Program-made: the position numbers and the translations under genes
Assembly: GCA_963780165.1 (NCBI GenBank)
Contig: CAWABB010000001.1
Span: forward strand, 1,302,001 to 1,366,000
Direction of reading: 5' to 3'
Length of the DNA: 64,000 nucleotides
DNA from: CAWABB01 sp963780165
GTDB lineage: Bacteria; Bacteroidota; Ignavibacteria; UBA10030; UBA6906
The notes under the pieces: generated by a model
Seen by the model: only the letters and a program-made list of their open reading frames with translations
Told to the model about the DNA's origin: nothing
The model's database searches: none
Part shown: piece after piece, positions 55,701 to 64,000 of the stretch
Layout of the letters: the number at the start of each line of letters is the position of its first letter
Position numbering within the stretch: the stretch's first letter is position 1

Positions 55701-56109
55701 GACCACCAATTTCCGGTCCAGCCAGGAGGGAGAGATGTCCTGGAGCTACGCGCTCACCTCGGGCCGGGATGCCAGCAACACCTTCGCCACGCAGTTCGGG
55801 TGGGGCGTTCGAGTGCCGTTCGTCTCACGCGTGCTGCCAAAGGGAAAGGCTGCGTCCGCCGAGGCCAGAACCCGGTCGGCGTGGCCGTTCGCGCCATCGT
55901 CTGTGCTCCTGATCAGCAGCAGGCCGGCGAAGCAGGGGATCGTCCTTCAACTCCGTGAAACGTCCGGGCAGGCCACGCCGCTGAAGCTGGCGGCAACCGG
56001 CAAAGGGTGGAAGATGGAGGAGGTGGACGCGCTCGGCGGGCAGCCCCGTCCGCTGATGGAGATCACCTTCCAGCCGCTTGAGACTAAATTCATACGGATC
56101 TGGAACTAA
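52738..56109 (+). CDS. Secreted alpha-mannosidase-like protein, GH38 family
   Basis: 1123 residues from ATG 52738 (GAGG upstream; an alternative ATG at 52726 adds four residues). Signal peptide MSARLLCFRVALTIPLFIPF. An N-terminal beta domain of about 270 residues precedes the GH38 catalytic domain: LVQHSHTDIGYTRPQ (zinc H-x-D), MQDDVNGYAW (nucleophile Asp), and FYNEHTFGAAES (zinc His). The GH38 C-terminal domain follows (IVVFNTLNWTRSG). Its stop is one base before the next gene's ATG, so translation is probably coupled. This is the most canonical of the three GH38-type genes. Confidence 0.88.
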   Translation: MSARLLCFRVALTIPLFIPFAQEGLSIQQSEGRSDMSGYARTVSGETMSYASPIAAARTALIARASDGKSSIVWETQAVSTSPATSPVTFIWLAGLGSNLGERQFTLAVSGKDVATFTTSSRESWEVAGAGGARLTFQTMMVDRHRDRFGFMRLSLPPEMVTPGKPVELRITGEAARGSVWVMTFTTPLADGMVASTRPVILREGGKSVQPVDLEIINLGEPTTGVVTVTGLPAEKLAVPHGITRHSVKLAPVSAPTMLQVQLEMGTVRKSISVQVAPVRHWTVYLVQHSHTDIGYTRPQTEILAEHLRYIDYALDYCDQTDSYPPEAQFRWTCETSWAVREYLKTRPARQIERLKKRVKEGRIEVTGMLLNWAEVADENALAHSLEPVRTFRELGLPVRTAMQDDVNGYAWCLVDYLQSLGITYVTSGINAHRALKPFKVPTPFWWESPSGKRVLAYRADHYMTGNFYGIHTEDFELISRDLPAYLQQLETNGYPYASINVQHSGYSTDNSPPSTFASENVRRWNETYEWPKLRTATVHEFLEWVEKEHGKDLPVFRAAWPDWWTDGYGCAVRETAAGRQAQADLIVNQGLLSMAQLFGASLPQPVFQQMEAVVDNLHFYNEHTFGAAESISEPLAQNTQVQWSEKSSYPWQAVMQSRMLREAAMGQIQQFLPLSSEPSIVVFNTLNWTRSGLHVVFADDQVMPREREFRIVDDRDRSIPVQLVESRAEGNYWALWVGDVPPLGYNTYRIVMTGKERIQEAPFAPADTIQNEYFRLTLDRKAGAISSLFDRELDRELLDPKRSQQLGAFIYERLVSRRPMEEYRLGEHTRGTLSGVQAKPGVDGPIWQSVVLSGSSEGFAGDDGVTCEIRLFKTTKRIDVLFKARKLPVNDAEAVYVAFPFALEQGTLQFEAQGGLVQPGENQIPGTATDWNTVQNFAALRSPTGQIVLVSDEIPLMQFGGINTGRFKPGAKPETQQIYSWVLNNYWTTNFRSSQEGEMSWSYALTSGRDASNTFATQFGWGVRVPFVSRVLPKGKAASAEARTRSAWPFAPSSVLLISSRPAKQGIVLQLRETSGQATPLKLAATGKGWKMEEVDALGGQPRPLMEITFQPLETKFIRIWN

Positions 56110-56110
56110 G

Positions 56111-59100
56111 ATGACTCGAACACTCATTCTCGGTGCCGCCATGCTCGTCTCTTCCTTCTCTGCTCTCGCCGGGTCTGACGTTTTCAAGGAACGGGTGGAG
56201 CACAACATCCAGGTTCTCCAGGCAATCGGCGACTGCATCGAGGGGTACGCGGAAGCGGTCGAGGGATCCACACTCGTCTACGCGTCGTACCGGACCGATC
56301 CCTCGCGCGCATTGATAACGCGGGCGACGAGCGGCACAATGGTGATCTCGTGGAAGAGCCAGCCCGTTCCGCCGGCAACGCCGGGCAGCGAGGTGAGCTT
56401 CGTGGTGACGGCCGGAATATACGGCCAGCAGCCGTCGGGCTTCGCGTTTGAACTCTCCGTCAACGGCATTCCCCGCTTCACGTTCGTCGCCAGCCCCCGG
56501 GAAACCTGGGAGGTGATCGGCCGGGAGGGAGGGAAGCTCCGGTTCATCGCCGCAACCCGGGACAAATACGGGGATCTCTTCGGATGCATGCGCATCACGG
56601 TCCCCGGAACATGGGTAAAGACGGGTGAGCCGGTCCAGTTTTCACTCGTCGGGGAGAAGACGAATCAGTCTGCCTGGTGCATGGTGTTCGAAGCAGAGGA
56701 CGTCGTTGCCTACCAGCGGGAGCTCGTGCAGAACGAAGCCTACTGCGACCTGACGATCCGCACGGCCGGCGAGAGCTCCGTGGTGGAATTCGCGGGCCCC
56801 TCCAGCTGGCAGGGAAAAGAGGTGCGCCTCGCGACAGGCCAGGGCATGGCTGCCACCACGCGCTTCGAAGACCGGGACGGCTCATCCAGGGCGGAATTCA
56901 CGCTCAAGAAGGACCAGATCGCCCCCCCTCTGACTGTCACGCTGGGAAACGAAGTCCTGATGCGGCTCGATTCCATCTTCACCAGCACGCACGCGTCGAT
57001 GGTGTACCCCCGGAAGCTGGTGTCGCATACGGCGCCGGCTGCAGAACCGGCAGGCTGGCGTCTGAGGTATGAAGCCACCTACCACCCCGGCCTCGGCACC
57101 TCACTCCAGGAGCTCGCGAAGCTCACTGGCGACCGGGGAACCCAGCACCTGATCGTTTCGACGCATCAGGACATCGCCTGGATGGATTCGCCGGAGAATT
57201 GCATCCGCGACAGGGACGAAAAGATCATCACTCCTCTCCTCGAGATCATGAGGAATGATCCCTCGTATCACTTCGACATTGAGGATGTCCTCTGCCTTCG
57301 CGAGTACATCGGGCGCCATCCCGGCCGTAAGGAAGAGATCCACCGGCTCATGAAAGACGGGAGGCTTGCCGTCGGCGCATCATTCAATCAGCCCTACGAA
57401 GACCTTTGCTCCAGCGAGATGCTCGTCCGGCAATTCGTCGCCGGACGGCGATGGCTCCGCACGGAATTCCCCGGATGCGACACGAAGACCTACTGGAATC
57501 CGGACGTTCCCGGGCGCACGCTGCAGATGGCGCAGGTGATGCGACGCGCAGGGGTGGAGTATCTTTCGATGAGCCGCTTCAGCAAGGGGCTCTATTCCTG
57601 GTTCAGTCCCGACGGCTCGTCCATCCTGGCGTTCAGTCCCGGACACTACGCCGACTTCAAAGCCCGCGTTGAAGGCACGGGATTCGAACAGGCCGCGGGG
57701 TATGTTGCTTCGTCAGCCATCGACTGGCTGAATGCGACACACTTCGTCTCTCAGGATCTCCCCCTGATCTCCATGTCCGACATGAGCGGCCCCGACAGAT
57801 ACGATACGTTGATCGGCAAGTGGAGCACGCTCGGGAAGATCGTACATACGGACGGCTCCTTCACGCCACTCTCCCTCCCCCCCATCCGGTACTCGACCCT
57901 GCAGCAGTATCTCGACAGGATCGCTCCGTCTCAGTCCACACTCCCCGCCATTCACGGCGAGCGGCCGAATATCTGGCTGTACATTCACGGACCGACGCAC
58001 CATCACGCGATCAGCGCGAAGCGGGAGGCGGATGCCCTGCTCCCCGCCGCCGAGATCTTCAGCACCGTCGATGCGCTTCTCGGCAACTCGTTCGTCTCGT
58101 ATCCACAGGCCGCCCTGACCGAGGCGTGGGAAGCGCAGCTCTATCCGGATCACGGCTGGGGCGGGAAGAACGGCGAGATCACCGACAGCACGTTCCAGGC
58201 GAAGTACGAGTCGGCCAGAGACATTTCGAGCGGCCTTCTGACGCGTTCCCTGACCTCCATCTCCTCGCGAATCAAGGCCGCATCAGGGTCAGGAATACGG
58301 GTCGTTGTTTTCAATGCGCTCTCGTGGAAGCGCTCGGGACCCGTCCGGGTCACCGTGTTCCCGGGCGTCCGGGAAGCCGCGGGAGGCCTCGACCTGTTCG
58401 ACAGCGCCGGCCAGAAGGTGCCGGTTCAGGTGGACGTCAAACAGCGGCACAAGGACGGAAGCATCGCATCGGCCGAGCTCCTGTTCGTCTCAGGGGAGGT
58501 CCCTTCGATCGGGTATGCAACGTACTATGCGCGCGGGTCCAGGGAGGCCCGGCCTCCCCGGAAGCAGGCACAGGGGGTGACGTCGCTGGAAAGCACGTAC
58601 TATCAGATCCAGCTCGGGCCCGGCGGCGTGAAACAGATTGTCGACAGGGAACTGAACGAACCTCTGCTGGACACGGGCAAGTTCCTGGGCGGAGAGCTGT
58701 TCACGATGCAGTCGGTCGGCGAGGATGCCGGCGAGTGGAGCGAACCGCAGCAGCCGACCATGGAGGGGTTCGACAGACTGGGCCGCCATGCGGCCCGATG
58801 GCGGTGGGTGGAATCGGGACCGGTCCGCGACGTCGTGGAAGCCCGGTACGCGCTCGACAATGCCACGGTCGTTCAACGCGTGATTCTCTACGCGACAATC
58901 AAGCGGATCGATTTCGAGGTCTCCCTTCTCAAATGGGACGGGACAAAGTACCGGGAGTTTCGACTCGCGTTTCCTGTGCGCGCTGACCAGGGACGGGTTG
59001 CATATGAAGTGCCGTTTGGAACGCTTGAGGTCGGGGTGAGCGAGATGAAAGGCGCCGCGGGCGAGAGGTACACGCAGGAGGTGTCGCGCGTGCGTCCCCG

Positions 59101-59689
59101 GGGGATTCAGAACTGGATCGGACTCTACGGCTCGCGCCTCGGCGTCACGCTCAGCTCATCCGTGGCGGTGTGGGACTACATTGACCCGACAGAACCGAAA
59201 GCGGAAACGCTCATGCTTCAACCGGTACTGCTCGCATCGCGGAGGAGCTGCCACGGGGAAGGCCCATGGTACCTGCAGAAGGGAGATCATCATTATCGTT
59301 TTTCCCTGACGTCTCATGGACCGGGGTGGCAGAGCGGGCAGCGCCAGGGTGTCGAGGCGAACGCGCCCCTCACCGCAATCGCGGATCGCCCCGAGAACCC
59401 GGAGGCTCACCTCCCCGAATCGGGTAGCTTCGTTTCGCTCGACGCCGGCAACCTCGTCCTCAGCACCATGAAGAAATGCGAGGACGACGAATCGGTGATC
59501 GTTAGGGTCTTCGACACTGCAGGAAAAGCCGTAAGCGGCCACCTGACGTTCCTCGCCCCGGTCAGGAAGGCCGAAGAGACCAACCTCCTCGAGGATGTCA
59601 GTGGCACGATGCCGTTCGAGAAGAACAGGGTCGGGGTCAAGGTCGGAGCCTACGAGATCCGTACGATGAAGATCACGCCCGCGAGGTAG
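56111..59689 (+). CDS. GH38-like secreted glycoside hydrolase, divergent
   Basis: 1192 residues; signal peptide MTRTLILGAAMLVSSFSALA. The N-terminal beta domain resembles that of the preceding gene (ALITRATSGTMVISWKSQ, compare ALIARASDGKSSIVWETQ), so the two share ancestry. The GH38 core differs: LIVSTHQDIAWMDSPE (zinc H-x-D), TYWNPDVPGRTLQ (nucleophile Asp) and YIHGPTHHHAISAK (zinc His). The beta C-terminal part begins IRVVVFNALSWKRSG. There is one base between the previous stop and this ATG. Substrate likely an alpha-mannoside or similar; linkage cannot be deduced. Confidence 0.82.
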   Translation: MTRTLILGAAMLVSSFSALAGSDVFKERVEHNIQVLQAIGDCIEGYAEAVEGSTLVYASYRTDPSRALITRATSGTMVISWKSQPVPPATPGSEVSFVVTAGIYGQQPSGFAFELSVNGIPRFTFVASPRETWEVIGREGGKLRFIAATRDKYGDLFGCMRITVPGTWVKTGEPVQFSLVGEKTNQSAWCMVFEAEDVVAYQRELVQNEAYCDLTIRTAGESSVVEFAGPSSWQGKEVRLATGQGMAATTRFEDRDGSSRAEFTLKKDQIAPPLTVTLGNEVLMRLDSIFTSTHASMVYPRKLVSHTAPAAEPAGWRLRYEATYHPGLGTSLQELAKLTGDRGTQHLIVSTHQDIAWMDSPENCIRDRDEKIITPLLEIMRNDPSYHFDIEDVLCLREYIGRHPGRKEEIHRLMKDGRLAVGASFNQPYEDLCSSEMLVRQFVAGRRWLRTEFPGCDTKTYWNPDVPGRTLQMAQVMRRAGVEYLSMSRFSKGLYSWFSPDGSSILAFSPGHYADFKARVEGTGFEQAAGYVASSAIDWLNATHFVSQDLPLISMSDMSGPDRYDTLIGKWSTLGKIVHTDGSFTPLSLPPIRYSTLQQYLDRIAPSQSTLPAIHGERPNIWLYIHGPTHHHAISAKREADALLPAAEIFSTVDALLGNSFVSYPQAALTEAWEAQLYPDHGWGGKNGEITDSTFQAKYESARDISSGLLTRSLTSISSRIKAASGSGIRVVVFNALSWKRSGPVRVTVFPGVREAAGGLDLFDSAGQKVPVQVDVKQRHKDGSIASAELLFVSGEVPSIGYATYYARGSREARPPRKQAQGVTSLESTYYQIQLGPGGVKQIVDRELNEPLLDTGKFLGGELFTMQSVGEDAGEWSEPQQPTMEGFDRLGRHAARWRWVESGPVRDVVEARYALDNATVVQRVILYATIKRIDFEVSLLKWDGTKYREFRLAFPVRADQGRVAYEVPFGTLEVGVSEMKGAAGERYTQEVSRVRPRGIQNWIGLYGSRLGVTLSSSVAVWDYIDPTEPKAETLMLQPVLLASRRSCHGEGPWYLQKGDHHYRFSLTSHGPGWQSGQRQGVEANAPLTAIADRPENPEAHLPESGSFVSLDAGNLVLSTMKKCEDDESVIVRVFDTAGKAVSGHLTFLAPVRKAEETNLLEDVSGTMPFEKNRVGVKVGAYEIRTMKITPAR

Positions 59690-59869
59690 AGCGCCAGCCG
59701 GACATTCGGATCGCGCAGGCGGACCCGAATCACGCAGGCGGACCCAGGCCTTGCAGGCACATGCAGATCAGGCAAGCGGATCCGCATGAGGCGGGCACGC
59801 CTGGCATCAACACAGGCCCCGGCTTCTCGCGGCGGGGACGCCGCGGGTGACCACCACAGGAGTAACCTG
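59690..59869. repeat. Intergenic short imperfect direct repeats
   Basis: The 180-base gap holds the string GCAGGCGGACC twice about 20 bases apart (near 59715 and 59736), followed by weaker versions (GCAAGCGGATCC, GAGGCGGGCAC). It looks like a degenerate 20-bp tandem repeat. No terminator or promoter is evident. Confidence 0.4.
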
Positions 59870-61543
59870 ATGAGCACACGGTACGGCTGCGTCGTATTCT
59901 TCTGCATCGCACTCTCCCTCCTCCTCTCTTTTTCCGCCGCAGCGCAGCCCGTACTGACGCTCGTGGACCCGCTGGAGCCGCTCTATCCGGACTCCAACGC
60001 CACACGTCAATGGACGCAGCGGTTTGAAGCTGACTTTCCGGCCGGTACGGAGGTTGATGTCCACCTGCTCCTCACGGTGGCGCCCGGGGATTCATTCGCC
60101 GTTGCCGGCACTCTGAACGGAAAGACGCTCCCCGTCACCTGCTGGAGCCGGCTGGTGGATGTGCCGGTGGAACAGAACACCGGACTGGACAGCCGGACGG
60201 AGATGTACACAAACCAGCTCAACCCTTATGTGATCCGCAGGGCACCATTCCGCGTCTACGAGGCGATCCAGCCTCTGACAGCACCAACCGTTGCGGTCCG
60301 GAACGCTTACACCGCCCTGCGCCTGAGCGTCCCGTGGAGCCTGACCGGCAGGCCCGGGACCTACCGCGTCGAGATTACGGCAAAGGGCGAGGGCTGGAGT
60401 CGAAAGGGCTCATTCACCGCCATGGTCCACCAGGCGCGCCTGCCGAACCTCCGGGAAGGCACCTTCTTCTATACCAACTGGTTCAGCCTCACCGAGATGG
60501 AGGAGAAGCACGGACTCGCGCGATGGTCGGAGGAATGGTATGCCATGCTGGACGTCTATGCCGCGATGATGGCGCACGGGAGACAGAACTGCATCATCGT
60601 CCCGGCGGAGCTCATCTCCGTCACGGACGGGCGGATCTCCCTGGACGAGAAGCAGATGCGCGCGTTCGTCGAGACGTTCCGCCGCCATGGCTTCACCTAC
60701 TTCGAGTCGCCGCACCTGATGTACCGCGGCGACGAGGATGACTGGGGAGACCCCGAGCTGAAGGTGTATCTGACGAAGCGGCCCTACGGGACTCCAGAGG
60801 CGAAGAAGGATGTCGCCACCATCGTCCGGTTGATCAAAGAGTTCACCACCAGGTACGACCTCACGCACAGCTGGCTCCAGCATATCTCCGACGAACCTTC
60901 GGCTGTGCAGGCGGCATGCTACAAGGAGGTGGTAAGGCAGGTGCGGTCGATCTATCCCGAGATACGCATCATGGAGGCGACAACCGACCGCGACACGCTT
61001 GCGGGGGCCGTGGACATCTGGTGTCCCACCATTGACGACTTCCAGAAGAACGAACCGTTCTTCCGCGGCCGCGAACAGCTGAACGAAAAGGTCCTGGTGT
61101 ATACCTGCCTGGTTCCGGGAGGGAAATGGCTGAACCGGCTCCTCGACCAGGAGCGGTTACGCCTAGTCTACTTCGGCTGGGGCGCCGCCCGCTACAACAC
61201 GTTCGGGTATCTTCACTGGGGGCTGAATCAGTACGTGATGCCCGACCCGTTCACGCAGAGCGTCGTGCACCACCCTTCTCCGGCCGCCACACCGAACAAC
61301 TTCCTGCCCGCCGGGGATACGCACATCCTCTACCCGGGCCCCGCAGGCCCGCTGTCGTCGACGCGGTTTGAAGCCTTCCGGATCGGGGTCGAGGACTTTG
61401 AGCTGCTGCAGATGATGAAGCAGAAGGATGCTTCGAAGAGGGCCGATTGCATCAGGCAGGTCTTCAGAGACTACACCGACTACAGCACGGACGTCACCAC
61501 CTACCGCGCCGCGCGCAGGGCGCTGCTCGAGGGACTGGACTGA
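59870..61543 (+). CDS. Secreted DUF4091/GH123-like glycoside hydrolase domain protein
   Basis: 557 residues, ATG 59870 with AGGAG eight bases upstream and signal peptide (VVFFCIALSLLLSFSAAAQ). An N-terminal beta domain of about 180 residues is followed by a barrel-like region (LRLSVPWSLTGRPGTYRVEI, NCIIVPAELISVTDGR, HSWLQHISDEPS). The C-terminal DUF4091-type motif is RLVYFGWGAARYNTFGYLHW, then FRIGVEDFELLQMMKQ. DUF4091/GH123-like proteins include N-acetylgalactosaminidases, but family members are diverse. The HISDEPS region gives a plausible acidic catalytic pair. Last gene of the plus run, followed by a strong hairpin. Confidence 0.82.
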   Translation: MSTRYGCVVFFCIALSLLLSFSAAAQPVLTLVDPLEPLYPDSNATRQWTQRFEADFPAGTEVDVHLLLTVAPGDSFAVAGTLNGKTLPVTCWSRLVDVPVEQNTGLDSRTEMYTNQLNPYVIRRAPFRVYEAIQPLTAPTVAVRNAYTALRLSVPWSLTGRPGTYRVEITAKGEGWSRKGSFTAMVHQARLPNLREGTFFYTNWFSLTEMEEKHGLARWSEEWYAMLDVYAAMMAHGRQNCIIVPAELISVTDGRISLDEKQMRAFVETFRRHGFTYFESPHLMYRGDEDDWGDPELKVYLTKRPYGTPEAKKDVATIVRLIKEFTTRYDLTHSWLQHISDEPSAVQAACYKEVVRQVRSIYPEIRIMEATTDRDTLAGAVDIWCPTIDDFQKNEPFFRGREQLNEKVLVYTCLVPGGKWLNRLLDQERLRLVYFGWGAARYNTFGYLHWGLNQYVMPDPFTQSVVHHPSPAATPNNFLPAGDTHILYPGPAGPLSSTRFEAFRIGVEDFELLQMMKQKDASKRADCIRQVFRDYTDYSTDVTTYRAARRALLEGLD

Positions 61544-61551
61544 CGGCAATA

Positions 61552-61577
61552 ATCAGGCGCCCCTGAAGGCGCCTGAT
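61552..61577. terminator. Bidirectional hairpin between convergent genes
   Basis: Perfect 10-bp stem ATCAGGCGCC / GGCGCCTGAT with loop CCTGAA, eight bases after the stop at 61543 and about 90 bases before the convergent GH3 stop. There is no U-tract, so termination is inferred from position and stem strength. Confidence 0.55.
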
Positions 61578-61665
61578 CTGATCGCTGCACGATCCAGCTC
61601 TACCTCGCTTCCGCGCTGCCGGAGCGGGCTGCTCAATGCTCCCGCAAGCCCTGATCCGGACCCGG

Positions 61666-64000
61666 CTATTGCACGGCCAGGGTCCCCTGCAGCCGGATGT
61701 CCGTCGAAGAGCCGCCGACCAGAATCCGGAACTCTCCCGGTTCGACCACCCTCTTCATGTCCCTGTCAAGCATCTCGAGCATTGCGGGCGTAATCGTGAA
61801 TGAGAGCTCCCGCGCCTCTCCGGCGCGGAGATGGACCCGCTGGAACCCCTTCAGCTCGATCACCGGCCTCGCGACGCTTGCGATCGGGTCCCTCACGTAG
61901 AGCTGAACGACCTCATCCCCGTCGCGTGACCCGGTGTTCTTCACCGTGAACCGTATCCGGGCGGAATCGCCTTTGCTGATCGATTCCCTGTCGAGCTCCA
62001 GGCCGGTGTACGTGAACGCCGTGTAGCTCAGCCCGAATCCGAAGGGAAACAGCGGCTCGCCGGGCAGGTCGGAGTAGTAATCGAGACGTCCTGTCGGCTT
62101 GTGGTTGTAGATCAGCGGCACCTGGCCGACAGCGAGGGGGAACGTGATCGGCAGTCGGCCGGCGGGATTATAGTCGCCGAAGAGCACGTCGGCCACAGCA
62201 TTTCCCCCCTCTTCACCGGGGTACCAGACGTCCAGGACGCCGTCCACATCGTCGAGCCAGGGATCCATCGTGATCGCACTGCCGCCCACGAGAACGACAA
62301 CCACCGGCTTTCCCGTTGCGGCCACAGCGCGGATCAGTTCCGGTTGGTGGCCGGGTAATCCGAGAAAGGCCCGGTCGAACGATTCACCTTCAATGATTCC
62401 GACGGTCACGACCGCCACATCGCTCTTCCGGGCGGCCTGTACGGCCTGGTCGATCCGGGCCTGCCAGCCCTTGTCCACACCGTGATCCCACACAAGCCGG
62501 AGGCGTCCGAACCCCGTCGTCTCGCGGTATTCGATCTTCAGCGCGTACGCCCGCCCCTGAACGACATCGAGTTCCCGCATGATCCTGCCGTACGACCGCT
62601 TCTCCCACGCGTCGATGACCAGCGCGTCATTCACGAACAGGCGGTATCCATCGTTCCCTTCGAGTCCGATGGCGAGCTTCCCGCTCCTGGGCGCCAGCAA
62701 CTCGCCGGTCCAGCGGGCAGAGAACCAATCGCGCGAAATCCCCTGATGCGGGGGGAAGAGCGTCCAGTTGCCCTGCAGCTGCTGGTCCACCCGCTGGAGG
62801 TGAGGCCTCCCGGAAAGCTCCGCGTTGTCCCAGAACATGGCGAGCAGTCCATTCACGGCATTTCCGTCGCTCACGCACCGCAGGTACTCCTGCGGGATGA
62901 CAACCGCTTCGGGCTCCGCCCGGCTGCACCCTTCCGCGTAGATCACGTTGGCCGGCTTCCCCGCTCTCTCCTGAATCCCCTTGAGGATCGACACAGGGTT
63001 GTTCCCCGGGCCGCTGTACCCCCCGAGCCGCATCTCCGCCGCCTCCGGGCCGATCACTGCGATGGAGGAGATCCCCTTCTTGAGCGGCAGGACACCGTTC
63101 CGGTTCTTCAGCAGTACAATCCCTTCGCGGGCGGCTTCCCGGGCGAGCGCGCGATGGTCGGCGTGGCCGTTCCACTTTGCCGCTTCGTCCGGGTCGGCAT
63201 ACGGTTTGTCAAACAGGCCCAGCTCGAACTTCGCGCGCAGCGCCCGCGTCACCGCATCGTCGACCGCGACAGGGTCGATGTACTGGCTCTCGATCGCCTT
63301 CCTGAAGAAGAGTTCGAAATGGTCGACGCTCGTCTGCAGGACCACGTCCTGGCCGTTCTCGATCGCCTGCTTCATCGATTCTGCGTAGTCCGCCGATGTG
63401 CCATGGAGGTCGTTCATGCCCCCCACGGAGCCGGCGTCCGAAATCACGAACCCCTGGAAGTCCCACTCCGTCTTGAGCTTCTTCCGCAGGAGCCAGTCGT
63501 TGGCGGTGCAGGGGCGACCGTCCAGCGAGTTGTACGACGTCATCACCGAGCGCGCCCCGCCGGCCGCGAAGCACTCCTTGAATGGCGGGAAGTAGGTCTC
63601 CTCCAGCATCCGCTCGTTCCAGTGCGCAGGATAGCTGTCCCTGCCGCCGTCTCCGTGGTTCGCCACAAAGTGCTTCGGCGTCGTGACGATCCCCTGCTTC
63701 TCGAACTCCCTGACGAATGCCACGCCCATCACCGTGGAGAGATACGGGTCCTCGCCGTATGTCTCTTCCACCCTGCCCCACCGCACATCGGTGGCGACAT
63801 TCACGACCGGTGAAAGGATCTGGCGTATGCCCCGCGTGCGGGTTTCCGTGGCGACAGCCTGAAAGACTCTCGATAGCAGCCCCGGGTTCCATGTCGCGGC
63901 CAGGGCGATGGATTGCGGGAACGATGTCGCGCCGCTCCGCACAAGCCCATGCAGTGCCTCGTCGAAAGGGACGATGGGGATGCCAAGCCGGGTTTCCTCC
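61666..64000 (-). CDS. Glycoside hydrolase family 3 enzyme with PA14 insert; 5' end beyond window
   Basis: The frame is open to the right edge, with the visible N-terminal part EETRLGIPIVPFDEALHGLV, so the start lies outside. GH3 landmarks: ATWNPGLLSRVFQ, SPVVNVATDVRWGR, TPKHFVANHGDGG and the nucleophile in GFVISDAGS. The GH3 C-terminal domain is interrupted by a PA14 domain (about 62530-62770 in DNA; LEGNDGYRLFVNDALVIDAW). A fibronectin-like domain ends the protein (VVQLYVRDPIASVARP). Activity is probably beta-glucosidase, beta-xylosidase or similar; PA14-containing GH3s are common beta-glucosidases. Convergent with the DUF4091 gene. Confidence 0.92.
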   Translation of the reverse strand, partial: EETRLGIPIVPFDEALHGLVRSGATSFPQSIALAATWNPGLLSRVFQAVATETRTRGIRQILSPVVNVATDVRWGRVEETYGEDPYLSTVMGVAFVREFEKQGIVTTPKHFVANHGDGGRDSYPAHWNERMLEETYFPPFKECFAAGGARSVMTSYNSLDGRPCTANDWLLRKKLKTEWDFQGFVISDAGSVGGMNDLHGTSADYAESMKQAIENGQDVVLQTSVDHFELFFRKAIESQYIDPVAVDDAVTRALRAKFELGLFDKPYADPDEAAKWNGHADHRALAREAAREGIVLLKNRNGVLPLKKGISSIAVIGPEAAEMRLGGYSGPGNNPVSILKGIQERAGKPANVIYAEGCSRAEPEAVVIPQEYLRCVSDGNAVNGLLAMFWDNAELSGRPHLQRVDQQLQGNWTLFPPHQGISRDWFSARWTGELLAPRSGKLAIGLEGNDGYRLFVNDALVIDAWEKRSYGRIMRELDVVQGRAYALKIEYRETTGFGRLRLVWDHGVDKGWQARIDQAVQAARKSDVAVVTVGIIEGESFDRAFLGLPGHQPELIRAVAATGKPVVVVLVGGSAITMDPWLDDVDGVLDVWYPGEEGGNAVADVLFGDYNPAGRLPITFPLAVGQVPLIYNHKPTGRLDYYSDLPGEPLFPFGFGLSYTAFTYTGLELDRESISKGDSARIRFTVKNTGSRDGDEVVQLYVRDPIASVARPVIELKGFQRVHLRAGEARELSFTITPAMLEMLDRDMKRVVEPGEFRILVGGSSTDIRLQGTLAVQ

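Noticed and set aside
11724..59689. Type IX secretion tails on the large secreted enzymes
   Set aside because: The shared endings (W-F-DEI-VR) belong to discoidin-like domains and lack the usual Por-secretion C-terminal pattern.

Overview
The window is GC-rich bacterial DNA with dense, mostly operon-like genes. No tRNA, rRNA, insertion sequence or CRISPR array was recognised. A TonB-dependent receptor with a CarboxypepD-like N-terminal domain, many secreted glycosidases with discoidin-like or PA14 domains, DUF4838/DUF4091-type proteins and one promoter resembling the Bacteroidota TTG-N19-TAnnTTTG pattern suggest the Bacteroidota/Ignavibacteria (FCB) side of the tree. This placement is an inference from gene content, not phylogeny.

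Layout. (1) About 1-9219, minus strand: TonB receptor, MtaA/UroD-type methyltransferase, Gfo/Idh/MocA oxidoreductase, TIM-barrel sugar isomerase/epimerase, a second (Tat-exported) Gfo oxidoreductase, and a ThuA-domain protein running off the left edge. This looks like uptake and oxidative processing of a modified glycoside. (2) 9490-19503: a secreted glutaminase-family (DUF4965-type) protein, two paralogous GH29 alpha-L-fucosidases flanking a secreted SGNH-alpha/beta hydrolase-SGNH triple fusion, and an Asp-box sialidase-like protein. (3) 19819-31415, plus strand: an electron-transfer locus with a diheme b-type membrane protein, a 20-heme cytochrome c, a 22-heme cytochrome c, an outer-membrane beta-barrel, a giant cytochrome with 55 haem-binding motifs, and a membrane-anchored ferredoxin/FAD/NAD(P) oxidoreductase. 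Most of these genes overlap by a few bases. The parts fit a quinol/NAD(P)H-to-outside porin-cytochrome conduit. (4) 31425-33214: VIT1/CCC1 metal transporter, a small membrane protein with a Cys-pair domain, and an unknown secreted protein. (5) 33553-42386: L-fucose isomerase, LarA-family racemase and an RbsABC-type sugar transporter on the minus strand, with a divergent lipoprotein sugar-binding protein and a second MtaA/UroD-type protein on the plus strand. (6) 42343-64000: a putative TIM-barrel glycosidase and a DUF1638 protein (minus), then five large secreted carbohydrate-active proteins on the plus strand (DUF4838, three divergent GH38 types, DUF4091/GH123-like), and a GH3 enzyme cut by the right edge.

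The carbohydrate part would release fucose, mannose-type sugars and beta-linked sugars from complex glycans, import them and isomerise fucose. The cytochrome part would dispose of the resulting electrons outside the cell. The most unusual feature is the cytochrome locus. Its giant cytochrome is built from tandem, nearly identical 660-bp DNA units. It is a partial duplicate of its neighbour and sits behind a copied fragment of the downstream oxidoreductase gene. Three genes (ThuA, second fucosidase, sialidase) carry single-base insertions that break the frame. These may be real lesions or sequence errors.
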